Part shown: positions 30,237-38,073 of the stretch, piece by piece | Layout: every line of letters starts with the position of its first letter | Position numbering within the stretch: position 1 is the first letter of the stretch | From: MWEI01 sp964600235 | GTDB lineage: Bacteria > Desulfobacterota > Desulfomonilia > UBA1062 | Assembly (NCBI GenBank): GCA_964600235.1 | Contig: CAZRIV010000012.1 | Span: 1-64,000 of the forward strand | Reading direction: 5' to 3' | DNA: 64,000 nucleotides | Notes under the pieces: model-generated | Database searches by the model: none | What the model was told of the DNA's origin: nothing | What the model saw: the letters and a program-made list of their open reading frames with translations, nothing else | Translations under genes and position numbers: made by a program

Positions 30237-31379
30237 ATGGATTTCGAACTGACCGAAGAGATGAGAATGCTTTCCGATATGGCCTACAAGTTCGCCATGA
30301 ACGAGGTCGCCCCGGTGGCCGAGAAGGCCGATCACGATGAGGTATATATGCCCGATGTCCGCAGGAAGGCAGGTGAGAACGGACTCATCGGCTGCTGGAT
30401 CGATGAACAGTATGGCGGAGCAGGTGTCGGCTTCCTGGGCAACTCCATCATCACCGAGCAGCTGGCGCGTGCATGCCTGGGCTTTTCGCTCTCCATCACC
30501 GCGGCCACCTTCGGTGCCGAGAACGTGCACTACTACGGCACCCACGAGCAGAAGCTGAAATACTTCCCCGCGGTCTGCGCGGGCGACGCCGTGGTGGCGG
30601 GCGCCTACACCGAGCCGAACGCCGGCACGGACGTGGCCGGCTACAAGACCAGGGCCGTCGAGGACGGCGAGAACTTCGTCATCAACGGCAGCAAGATGTT
30701 CATCACCAACGGCAGCGTGTGCGACTGGATGGTGGTCCAGGCCGTCACCGACCCTGCCGAGAAGGTGCACAAGAGCTTCAGCCAGTTCATCGTGGAAGCA
30801 AACACCCCGGGCATCACCCGTACCAAGCTCCATGGCAAGCTGGGCATCCGCACCAGCGACACGGCCGAGATCGCCTTCGAAGACGTGCGCGTGCCAAAAG
30901 AGAACCTCGTGGGAAAGCGCGGCAACGGCTTCTACCAGCTCATGCACTTCTTCAACACTACCCGGGTCATGATAGCGGCCCAGGCGCTCGGTCTGTGCGA
31001 GGCGTGCCTTGAAGAATCCGTCAAGTACTCCAAGGAGAGGAACGCCTTCGGCAAGCCGCTCGGGGCCTACCAGATCACCATGCAGAAGCTCACCGAGATG
31101 GCCATCAGGGTGGAGGCGCTCAAGGGCATGGTCTACAAGGCCTCCTGGCTGCTGGACGCCGGCAGGCCGGACCATCACCTGGCCGCCATGGCAAAGTATT
31201 TCGGCGGCCAGTCAGCGGTGTTCTGCGCCAACGCGGCGGTGGAGATCCACGGCGGCTACGGCTACATGGAGGAATACAAGGTGTCCAAGTGGTACCGCGA
31301 CGCCAAGATCCTGGAGCTCTACGAAGGCACGAAAGAGGCCGAGATCATGACGCTGGGCAAGGCGCTCATGGCGGGGTGA
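30237..31379 (+). CDS. acyl-CoA dehydrogenase
   Basis: A 380-residue FAD enzyme that introduces the 2,3 double bond in acyl-CoA. Motifs in order are AYTEPNAGTDV (flavin and substrate contact), MFITNG, the FAD-binding middle beta domain, RNAFGKPLGAYQ and HGGYGYMEEYKVSKWYRDAK. The catalytic base is E363 in LYEGTKEAE, the position used by short- and medium-chain enzymes. AAAGGAGG lies before the ATG. Electrons would go to an electron-transferring flavoprotein not encoded in this window. It closes the CoA-transferase operon, and a strong terminator follows. Chain length specificity cannot be read reliably; butyryl-CoA fits the context. Confidence 0.93.
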   Translation: MDFELTEEMRMLSDMAYKFAMNEVAPVAEKADHDEVYMPDVRRKAGENGLIGCWIDEQYGGAGVGFLGNSIITEQLARACLGFSLSITAATFGAENVHYYGTHEQKLKYFPAVCAGDAVVAGAYTEPNAGTDVAGYKTRAVEDGENFVINGSKMFITNGSVCDWMVVQAVTDPAEKVHKSFSQFIVEANTPGITRTKLHGKLGIRTSDTAEIAFEDVRVPKENLVGKRGNGFYQLMHFFNTTRVMIAAQALGLCEACLEESVKYSKERNAFGKPLGAYQITMQKLTEMAIRVEALKGMVYKASWLLDAGRPDHHLAAMAKYFGGQSAVFCANAAVEIHGGYGYMEEYKVSKWYRDAKILELYEGTKEAEIMTLGKALMAG

Positions 31380-31466
31380 TGAAACCCGCAAGGCCGTCGT
31401 TTCAGGAAGTAATCATGAAAGCCCGCGGTATATCCTGACGTCCAGGTCCGGTATACCAAACCCCCT

Positions 31467-31495
31467 GAAGGATGGGGCTGTCGGCCCCATCCTTC
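31467..31495. terminator. bidirectional terminator
   Basis: Twelve-base stem (31467-31478 with 31484-31495) around TGTCG, in the gap between two convergent genes. A short pyrimidine-rich run (GCCCTTTCC) follows on the plus strand and GGGGGTTTGG on the minus strand. Confidence 0.7.
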
Positions 31496-31571
31496 GCCCT
31501 TTCCTGCCATTCAAGGGGAAGGATGCTTTTTGGGTTATGCGGGAGTGCGCAACAAACCCGTCCGTGAAAGC

Positions 31572-32789
31572 CTATTTCAGAACGGGCCTGAGTCTCCAGA
31601 TGTTTGAATGATTCCATGCCGAAGGTTTTTCAATCGATTCGGCAGCGCCGGCATCGCTTGAAAAATAGATGGTTCCATCGGCGGACCAGGAAGGGTCGAT
31701 CTCCTGGGAGTCACCCCTTGTCAGCTGGACCAGGCTGGAGCCGTCGGGTTTCATGAGGTACAGGTGAGATATGACCTCTCTGTCGGAGGAAAACAGGATC
31801 CATTTTCCGTCGGGTGAAAACGAGGGAGACGCGTTATTGGAATCCCCCCTGGTCAGCTGAGCCACCTTGCCGGTCCTGAGGTCATAGGTGAAGATATGTG
31901 AATGCTCACCGACCCTCCTGGTGAACGTGATCACGGAGCCCGTGCCGTTCCATCCGGGCGAAGTACCTTCCACATAGGCCCTCAGGTCCGAACCGTCCGG
32001 ATTCACGGAGCAGATGAAATCCGTGTTCCCGACCACGGTGGAAAAGACAATCTTTTTCCCGTCACTGCTGAGGTGTGCCTTCTGATCATGAGAACCCGGA
32101 GACTTGGGGGTTATGAAGGTCATGCCTGTTCCCTGCACCGGGGCCTTGACCAGTATGGGATTCCCCGATTTATAGTAGGAATAGACAAGATGCTTTCCAT
32201 CGGGATACCATGACGGATAGGCTGCATAGTTGCCGGCCATGGTCCTTCTTTCCGTGCCTCCGACCTTGACCAGTTCAATGCCGTACGACTCATACCCCTG
32301 TCTTGCCGGGTCAATGACATGAACCAGGACTTCCCTGCCGTCGGGGCTGGGCTGGGGATAAAACTCCAGGTTGGAGTTGTTGGTCACCCTGACCATCCCG
32401 GTGACGTTGGCCGTCGCCGTTGGCGCCTGTGAAGGGGTCCTTTTGGGCTTCAGGGTGAAATGCACGACCCTGTCTTCGGAAGTATAAGGCATCAGGACGA
32501 CCTTGGAATCATGGTAGCCGTCCTTCTTGACCTGGTAGAACCAGCTCTTGAAGATGGGCGATTCTGCGTTGTTCGGCCGAGAGAAAGGTGTTGTCTTGCC
32601 GGTGAAGGTGAGATGGTTCTCGATTTCTCCCCAGTATATCGAGGCCCCTGGAGGGTCGGATGTGATTTTTTCGTAGATCGTCTTGTGCTGTGTGGAAGCG
32701 CTCTTGGGTGCTGTCGCACACCCGGACAGCGATATGAAAAGAATCGTAATCATCAGATAAGCTTGAAATCTTATGGCGGTCGTGTTCAT
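31572..32789 (-). CDS. TolB-like beta-propeller lipoprotein
   Basis: A 405-residue secreted lipoprotein. The signal peptide ends at the lipobox LSGC (C24), giving a lipidated N-terminus. A PEGA-like segment (DPPGASIYWGE ... KKDGYHDSKV) covers about residues 45-110. Several repeats of the form PSFSPDGKWILFSSDR, HLSSDGKKIVFSTV and PSWSADGTIYFSSD follow and build a PD40 propeller like that of TolB. It is likely periplasmic, attached to the inner or outer membrane, and may bind peptidoglycan-associated partners. GAGGAGAT precedes the ATG. It lies just outside the left boundary of the tRNA-Glu island. The partner is not known. Confidence 0.85.
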   Translation of the reverse strand: MNTTAIRFQAYLMITILFISLSGCATAPKSASTQHKTIYEKITSDPPGASIYWGEIENHLTFTGKTTPFSRPNNAESPIFKSWFYQVKKDGYHDSKVVLMPYTSEDRVVHFTLKPKRTPSQAPTATANVTGMVRVTNNSNLEFYPQPSPDGREVLVHVIDPARQGYESYGIELVKVGGTERRTMAGNYAAYPSWYPDGKHLVYSYYKSGNPILVKAPVQGTGMTFITPKSPGSHDQKAHLSSDGKKIVFSTVVGNTDFICSVNPDGSDLRAYVEGTSPGWNGTGSVITFTRRVGEHSHIFTYDLRTGKVAQLTRGDSNNASPSFSPDGKWILFSSDREVISHLYLMKPDGSSLVQLTRGDSQEIDPSWSADGTIYFSSDAGAAESIEKPSAWNHSNIWRLRPVLK

Positions 32790-32890
32790 CCCAATCTCCT
32801 CTGGAAGATTTGAATAGGTATGTCTGTTATACCCATATCGTCAGGACGGACACGATTCTGAAACCCTTCCGGTTTTGGGGGATCTTTTCT

Positions 32891-32939
32891 GCGTTGGTAG
32901 TCCCAAGGGGAATCGAACCCCTGTTTACGGCGTGAGAGG
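32891..32939 (-). repeat. att-like direct repeat, partial tRNA-Glu copy
   Basis: 49 bases identical to 43839-43887. They comprise the last 45 bases of tRNA-Glu, from the anticodon loop to CCA, plus four downstream bases. The sequence diverges abruptly after 32939, so no tRNA 5' half is present. This is the footprint left when an element inserts into a tRNA 3' end. Confidence 0.88.
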
Positions 32940-33092
32940 TGAATGATAGAAAATTATATCGGACTGTGAATTGGTCGATATCTTTATGCTTGTTCAAGTA
33001 GCTATTACTTTACTATTCATGATCTGTCATATCAGATAGAGACTCCCCTTATCACATAAAAAGGGGGCCTCGTTCGTAAGTTTACCGAATGA

Positions 33093-33335
33093 TTACATAG
33101 TTATTTCTTTATGGTGTTGATTGACGATCTGATCCTTCTCTTTTGAATTTCTGTGCCCCAGGATCTCTTCTCTTTGCTCTAGTATCTCTTCAGCATTAAT
33201 AGATGAAGGGTTACAAATTACAAAAACTTTAAAACCGAAATTTTTAGGCTTCCTATCCTCTTGAAATTTTTGGTCTTCAAGTTCTGTCATTAGTTCAGTC
33301 ATTTTGCTCTGGGTCGACTGGTTGTTCCTCCCCAT
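33093..33335 (-). CDS. small hypothetical protein in island
   Basis: An 80-residue, highly charged, A+T-rich ORF starting MGRNNQSTQSKMTELMTELEDQ. I favour the ATG at 33333-33335 because GGAGGG stands six bases before it, inside the end of the upstream GAF protein gene. The 41-base overlap suggests translational coupling. One short hydrophobic segment (FGFKVFVICNPSSINAEE) could be a beta strand; the rest looks helical or disordered. No family is recognised. It is probably real because of the ribosome site and overlap, but it could be a remnant. Confidence 0.5.
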   Translation of the reverse strand: MGRNNQSTQSKMTELMTELEDQKFQEDRKPKNFGFKVFVICNPSSINAEEILEQREEILGHRNSKEKDQIVNQHHKEITM

Positions 33336-34335
33336 GGGTTTTCCCTCCAAAGGAATCAATATTTGGTTTTTGCTGCTCGTCCTTTTGTTTGAACGCAACT
33401 AACTGTTTATGTATAATAAGCCCTTCAAATAAGTATTCAACAAGTTGAGGTACACCAATCGCAATCACATCTGCAAATGCACATATATCATCAACATAGT
33501 CTTGGCAAAAGGGATCTTTTTTTGACGTCAAATGTAGCAGTCCTAATAACGCTGAATTACCATCGATATCTAACCCATTTATGGGGGCAATCATTATGGT
33601 TTTATAATCCTCCGGATAAGCTGTATCATTCTCTGTGTAATGATAAACACCTTTCTTCACAGCCTTCTCTATGTTGTGGATTACTAATACTCCTTTACTA
33701 TTACATTGCCTTGAAAAATACTGGGGCAACCCTGAATCAGCTGGGATTTCTGCACGCTTTTTTTTCCTATTTGGATTGAATCCATTAGAAATACCAACAG
33801 AATAATATGTTAGTGAATTTTTTACCTTATTATATATAGCTACTCTTATTGCACAATTAATTGTAGAGTCTCCCAACATCTCTCTATGAAAGTCGGCTAT
33901 TAAAGTGGCTATCTCATCACAATATTTATAAAATAAAGCAGTAATAGCTTCTTCTGTTAGACCGGTATAAGACAATTCTCGAGAATCAGTTATGTTGTCC
34001 CTTAGCATATGAACTGTATTGTGCAACTTTTCATTTAGATTCAGCTTTTTAATGAGCAAACTTCTTGCAATGAATAAACCTGACGAAAGTCCAAATGGAA
34101 TAATAATAGCAATAGACATGAAAATAATAAAAGGTGAAATAACATAATATATAAATATTTTATTAAGCCACATACCCCATGTTATGATTCCCCCTGCCGA
34201 TAATGAAATCAAAAAGGATACTGCTATACCTCTAAGTCTAAGCCAAAAACTAAAACCATTTTTATTCCAAAGTGTATGTCTATCTGAGCTTGTAAAGTGA
34301 TCTATAAAATTATCTTTAGAGGGTTTCACGGACAT
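33295..34335 (-). CDS. two-helix membrane protein with GAF-like domain
   Basis: A 346-residue protein of unknown role. The N-terminal 30 residues are soluble. Two membrane helices follow at about 34-58 and 62-92, then a helical linker (LLIKKLNLNEKLHNTVHMLRDN). A cytoplasmic domain at about 115-310 reads as a GAF fold, with the segments CAIRVAIYNKVKNSLTYYSVGIS and YKTIMIAPINGLDI ... LGLLHLTSKKDPF. The tail is polar and charged. GAF domains bind small ligands such as nucleotides, so this may be a membrane-anchored sensor. No enzymatic output domain is attached. The gene is very A+T-rich, diverges from cas5 and overlaps the small ORF downstream. The ATG has no good ribosome site; GGAGGT lies 18 bases away. 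Confidence 0.7.
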   Translation of the reverse strand: MSVKPSKDNFIDHFTSSDRHTLWNKNGFSFWLRLRGIAVSFLISLSAGGIITWGMWLNKIFIYYVISPFIIFMSIAIIIPFGLSSGLFIARSLLIKKLNLNEKLHNTVHMLRDNITDSRELSYTGLTEEAITALFYKYCDEIATLIADFHREMLGDSTINCAIRVAIYNKVKNSLTYYSVGISNGFNPNRKKKRAEIPADSGLPQYFSRQCNSKGVLVIHNIEKAVKKGVYHYTENDTAYPEDYKTIMIAPINGLDIDGNSALLGLLHLTSKKDPFCQDYVDDICAFADVIAIGVPQLVEYLFEGLIIHKQLVAFKQKDEQQKPNIDSFGGKTHGEEQPVDPEQND

Positions 34336-34383
34336 AAAATCAGTTTTTAATTACCTCCATATAATCAAATACAAATAATTAAT

Positions 34384-34411
34384 TTAACTCTACAGCAATT
34401 GATATGATAAT
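34384..34411 (+). promoter_or_regulatory. candidate cas promoter
   Basis: TTAACT at 34384-34389 and GATAAT at 34406-34411, 16 bases apart, lie about 40 bases before cas5 in very A+T-rich DNA, where such matches also arise by chance. Confidence 0.35.
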
Positions 34412-34449
34412 ACAAAGGTAATTTTCTTTGAAAGAGGTGATCTAGTGTG

Positions 34450-35124
34450 ATGAATGAGACTTATAAGATTGAAATGGAAATATCAGGTAACACTGCTATG
34501 TGGACCCGGCCAGATACCGGTGATTGTCCAGTGAGTTATCCGGCCCCAACGTATTCAGCAGTTAAAGGGATTTTTGAATCTGTTCTCTGGGGACCGGTGG
34601 TGCAGATTTGTCCAACAAAGGTCGAAATCTGTGCGCCGGTTCAATATCACAACTACCAGACGAACTATGGTGGTCCCCTTCGCAAATCTGGGGTGATTGC
34701 CGGAGGGGGTGGATTCCAACTCCTTGCAACGGTGCTCATCGATGTTTGCTATCGGCTCTATGCAGAGGTTGCCCCTGTTCCCAGGTCGGTCAAAGAACGT
34801 GTGCCGGGTATGGCCCGAAAGTGGGACGGTAAAACAACATCACCCGGACATGCCTATCAGGATATCTTTTATCGCCGTCTTGGCCGGGGGCAATGCTTTA
34901 CGATTCCCTTCCTCGGCTGGAAGGAATTCGGACCGAGTTACTTCGGTTCTTTCCGTGAAAACACGGAAGTTCAGAGCGATATCAACATGGTGATACCATC
35001 CATGCTGCGCGAGGTTTTTTCGGAAGGCTATGCATCGGAATGCGCATTCACCTATGAGCAGGATGTCACAATACAGGCAGGCGTATTGGAATTCTCGAAA
35101 CAAGGAGTTCAATATGTTGAATGA
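34450..35124 (+). CDS. cas5c: type I-C Cas5 (crRNA-processing endonuclease)
   Basis: A 224-residue Cas5 of the Cas5d/Cas5c kind. In type I-C systems, which lack Cas6, this protein cuts the repeat RNA and stays bound to the 5' handle in Cascade. The N-terminal RAMP fold is visible (YKIEMEISGNTAMWTRP, then YSAVKGIFESVLWGP), with a conserved basic and aromatic middle (NYGGPLRKS ... YRLY). The C-terminal segment RRLGRGQCFTIPFLGWKEFGPSYFG matches the family's characteristic end. The ATG at 34450 follows AGGTGAT; the GTG just before it is an alternative. It opens the operon and overlaps cas8c by 11 bases. The sequence looks divergent from textbook Cas5d, so catalytic residues are not assigned. Confidence 0.88.
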   Translation: MNETYKIEMEISGNTAMWTRPDTGDCPVSYPAPTYSAVKGIFESVLWGPVVQICPTKVEICAPVQYHNYQTNYGGPLRKSGVIAGGGGFQLLATVLIDVCYRLYAEVAPVPRSVKERVPGMARKWDGKTTSPGHAYQDIFYRRLGRGQCFTIPFLGWKEFGPSYFGSFRENTEVQSDINMVIPSMLREVFSEGYASECAFTYEQDVTIQAGVLEFSKQGVQYVE

Positions 35125-37174
35125 GCTGTATCATCTTTCAAAAGTTCTTGAGACGATGCCGGGCATCAAAACTCAAGATTGGCACAAGGATTTAAAACCG
35201 CTGCCGAATGCTTCGCTAAAGAAACCGTGCTATAAAATTCTTATTGGCCCAGAGGGCTCTGTAGCTGGAATTGACCCTATGCAAGTGGAGCTTGTGGCAT
35301 GCCTTCGCAAGTGGGAGCCAAGCAATGGAAATTCATTCCCTGGCTTCAACATCCAACCCCTTTATCGAATAACGGACGATGATAAGAAAAAATTATTGAA
35401 GAAGTGGCGTGAAGACAATGAACCCATTGATCTACCTCTCATTCAAGAGTGGATCTCTAGCGAACATGTGAAAAACTGGGATTCAAAATTCGATAAAAAG
35501 ATGGATAAATGTCTTGGGTCGATTCCCCAGGAACTCAATCAAAAATGTTGTGGTTCGCCTGGCGATTATGGCGCGCTGATTAAGCTCTGCGAACGGGTGA
35601 AGCTTTTGAGTGATGGTGGTTCCGGAAAATTCTTCCAGGCTATTGCATCATATATTCATGCATCACTTGAAAAAGGTGAATCTACCAGATCTTTGCTTTC
35701 AGTTTTATTCCATGAAGGTTCTCCAACCATGAACCCTGAAAAAGATCGGGGCTCGGTTTCGGTTTTTCTGGATGTGCCGGATTGGGATGATTACCCCATA
35801 GCGCATGAAGAGGTCATTCAATACATCAACGAATGTCTTCTGAATTCAGCTAGCACCAAAGAGAATACTAGCAATGAATATCTTGATGCTTTTGGTGGTG
35901 AAAGCAATGGATTCGCAGACAAACTTCCCGAAGTAAAACTCCCTATCCTTGGCGCAGTTAAGCTTCGTGCAATGAACAGCGAATCGCCCTGTCAATACCG
36001 GTATGGGACTATCGATGCAAAATCATTTCATATAGGCGAAACCAGCCGCAAACGTACGAAAAGGTCCCTGGAATGGTTAGCTTCAGGTGATCGAGAAGGC
36101 CAAACATGGGGCCGTGCGGATGGCAGGGAACTACTCTTTGCTTATCCAACATGTTTACCCCAAGTACCGCCCAAGCTTGCGGCTTGTCTCGGCGCCAGAA
36201 AAAACGATGACAGTGAAGCGCGATTCGAAAATTGCGCAAATGACGTAATAACCAGTCTGAGCGGTATTTCTAAACCTCTCAAGGAAATCGAACTCCGGGT
36301 TTTTTCCCTTCGCAAGATGGACAAAGCCCGCACCAAAGTGGTTTTTTACAGCAACTACTCAGCCCAAGGTTTGGCTGAAGCTGCTCAGGAATGGCAAGCA
36401 GGAAGTAAAAACATCCCGGTTATATGCATAAGAGCTTGGGGTAACGAGAAAGGTAAAATTATTTCTGCTGAATTGGCAACCCCCTTTCCTTTGCAAATTG
36501 CTGATTGCCTGAATCGCATCTGGAAATTTGACGGCACAAGTAGTGGCGATGTCCAGTCCATCCCAAAAACAGCAGGTATTGAACTATTGCTGGATGAATC
36601 TGTGGCACCGCGCCAGGTTCCACATTTACTCAGCGTGGCCATTCAAAATGGCAAAGGGATGTTCTGTTCATTGGGCGACATCCTGCATCGTCCTGATGGA
36701 GTTCTAAAACTCGATGGCCCCAACACACAAAAACAATTGATGCCGCCTATCCTGGGACTTTTGCTTTGGAAACTTGGCATCCGAAAGGAGCATTACATGC
36801 ATAATCCACCTTATCTAGTCGGAAGAATACTGAAACTGGCTGATGAGCTTCATGCTCTGTACTGCAAGGAAGTACGAGGTAACAGCCTGCCGCCGCAATT
36901 ACTCGGCAATGCCTTGATGGCAGCGGCTCTTGATAGTCCTACTCAAGCCCTTGCTCAATTGGCTTTGCGTATTGCACCCTATCTTGGATGGGCACGGACG
37001 AATTCCTCAGATTCCGCCGGGCTATCTCGATACTTTCTCAAAGAATTTGGACTGGTAGAGGTGCAGTTACGTGACAAGCCTATGCCAGTCCGTCTCGATG
37101 ATGCGGCAAGGGCGCAGCTCCTGCTCGGCTATATCTCCGGCAATTCTCAAATAGACGAACCAACCAATAATTAA
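35114..37174 (+). CDS. cas8c: type I-C Cas8 (Csd1), large Cascade subunit
   Basis: A 686-residue protein that in type I-C recognises the PAM and holds the complex together. It is somewhat longer than typical Csd1 (about 580-600). The start (MLNELYHLSKVLE) and the C-terminal segment YLVGRILKLADELHALY ... LLGNALMAAAL are the clearest links to Csd1; the middle is poorly conserved. The ATG at 35114 lies inside the end of cas5. An in-frame ATG at 36797 with its own ribosome site probably yields a separate Cas11 subunit. Assignment rests on position between cas5 and cas7 as much as on sequence. Confidence 0.85.
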   Translation: MLNELYHLSKVLETMPGIKTQDWHKDLKPLPNASLKKPCYKILIGPEGSVAGIDPMQVELVACLRKWEPSNGNSFPGFNIQPLYRITDDDKKKLLKKWREDNEPIDLPLIQEWISSEHVKNWDSKFDKKMDKCLGSIPQELNQKCCGSPGDYGALIKLCERVKLLSDGGSGKFFQAIASYIHASLEKGESTRSLLSVLFHEGSPTMNPEKDRGSVSVFLDVPDWDDYPIAHEEVIQYINECLLNSASTKENTSNEYLDAFGGESNGFADKLPEVKLPILGAVKLRAMNSESPCQYRYGTIDAKSFHIGETSRKRTKRSLEWLASGDREGQTWGRADGRELLFAYPTCLPQVPPKLAACLGARKNDDSEARFENCANDVITSLSGISKPLKEIELRVFSLRKMDKARTKVVFYSNYSAQGLAEAAQEWQAGSKNIPVICIRAWGNEKGKIISAELATPFPLQIADCLNRIWKFDGTSSGDVQSIPKTAGIELLLDESVAPRQVPHLLSVAIQNGKGMFCSLGDILHRPDGVLKLDGPNTQKQLMPPILGLLLWKLGIRKEHYMHNPPYLVGRILKLADELHALYCKEVRGNSLPPQLLGNALMAAALDSPTQALAQLALRIAPYLGWARTNSSDSAGLSRYFLKEFGLVEVQLRDKPMPVRLDDAARAQLLLGYISGNSQIDEPTNN
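36797..37174 (+). CDS. cas11c: predicted Cas11c small subunit from internal start in cas8c
   Basis: An in-frame ATG at codon 562 of cas8c is preceded by AAAGGAG at the ideal distance of six bases. It would give a 125-residue, largely helical protein starting MHNPPYLVGRILKLADELH. In other type I-C systems the small subunit that lines the Cascade belly is made in exactly this way from the 3' end of cas8c, at about this size. What is seen is the ribosome site, the frame and the length; that it is used here is inferred. Confidence 0.7.
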   Translation: MHNPPYLVGRILKLADELHALYCKEVRGNSLPPQLLGNALMAAALDSPTQALAQLALRIAPYLGWARTNSSDSAGLSRYFLKEFGLVEVQLRDKPMPVRLDDAARAQLLLGYISGNSQIDEPTNN

Positions 37175-37188
37175 TGAAAGGATAAAAT

Positions 37189-38073
37189 ATGAGCGATATC
37201 AAGCGTGTTACCGGCCTATTGGTTATTGAAGTAGTGAATTCCAACCCCAATGGCGATCCCGATCGTGAAAGCGACCCGCGCCAGCGTCCGAATGGGCTTG
37301 GTGAAATCTCCCCGGTATCTTTCAAACGTAAGCTTCGTGACTTGGTTGAGGATAAAGATGGTCTGGTTTTCAATGCTGTATGTGAGAAAATCAAGCTAAA
37401 TAAAGATTACTTCGCGATCCTCGAATCCCGAGGTCGTGACAGAAAAACTATCACCTCGGAGATGGGGAAAGACATCAAGAGTTTTGATCAGGAACAATTT
37501 TTGAAAAGTACGTTCGTCCAGAAATATTGGGATGGGCGGTTGTTTGGAAACACCTTTCTTGAAGAGGGAGGTAACAAAGGTTACATCAAAACTGGCGTTG
37601 CACAATTTACCATGGGTCTTTCAGTAGCCCCGGTTCTTATTCAAAGGCACACCAATACGAACAAGGCCGGAGTACAAGAAGGCAAGAATCAGGGCATGGC
37701 CCCGCTGGCATACCGCGTAGTCGAACACGGTGTTTACTGCATGCCGTTCTATATCAATCCAAGTAATGCCCATAAATCCGGATGCACCAAGAAAGATATT
37801 GATCTACTGAAAGCGCTTATCCCCTATGCCTATGATCACACCCGTTCAGCCATTCGTCCGGATGTACGCATTCGGCATGCTTGGTACATGGAGCACCAGA
37901 ACGCGCTGGGCAGTTGCGCGGATTGGAAATTGATCGAAGCTCTGACGCCGCACCGCAAGGGTGATGAACCTATGCTGCCTTCAACATCATGGAATGATTA
38001 TATTGTACGAAATGAGCTTACACCTGAGTTGAAAGGGAAGGTTTCGATTACTGACTTGATGAGTGAAATCTGA
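37189..38073 (+). CDS. cas7c: type I-C Cas7 (Csd2), Cascade backbone
   Basis: A 294-residue RAMP protein, several copies of which coat the crRNA spacer in Cascade. The start shows the family motif VVNSNPNGDPDRESDPRQ, followed by GEISPVSFKRKLRDLVED. Later GVAQFTMGLSVAPV and AIRPDVRIRHAWYMEH correspond to the middle strands and C-terminal part of Csd2. It lies 14 bases after cas8c with GAAAGGAT before the ATG, and its stop shares one base with the start of cas3 (TGATG), so the two are coupled. It resembles Csd2 but diverges in the N-terminal third from well-known members. Confidence 0.9.
   Translation: MSDIKRVTGLLVIEVVNSNPNGDPDRESDPRQRPNGLGEISPVSFKRKLRDLVEDKDGLVFNAVCEKIKLNKDYFAILESRGRDRKTITSEMGKDIKSFDQEQFLKSTFVQKYWDGRLFGNTFLEEGGNKGYIKTGVAQFTMGLSVAPVLIQRHTNTNKAGVQEGKNQGMAPLAYRVVEHGVYCMPFYINPSNAHKSGCTKKDIDLLKALIPYAYDHTRSAIRPDVRIRHAWYMEHQNALGSCADWKLIEALTPHRKGDEPMLPSTSWNDYIVRNELTPELKGKVSITDLMSEI

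Noticed and set aside
30219..31178. 319-codon ORF antisense to the acyl-CoA dehydrogenase
   Set aside because: Shadow of a G+C-rich gene with strong codon bias; the plus-strand frame has all catalytic motifs.
32893..32939. A second tRNA-Glu gene
   Set aside because: Only the 3' part is present; acceptor 5' strand, D arm and half of the anticodon arm are missing. Treated as an att remnant.
33040..33075. CCCCTT/AAGGGG hairpin near the left end of the island as a terminator
   Set aside because: Only six pairs and no T-run on either strand.
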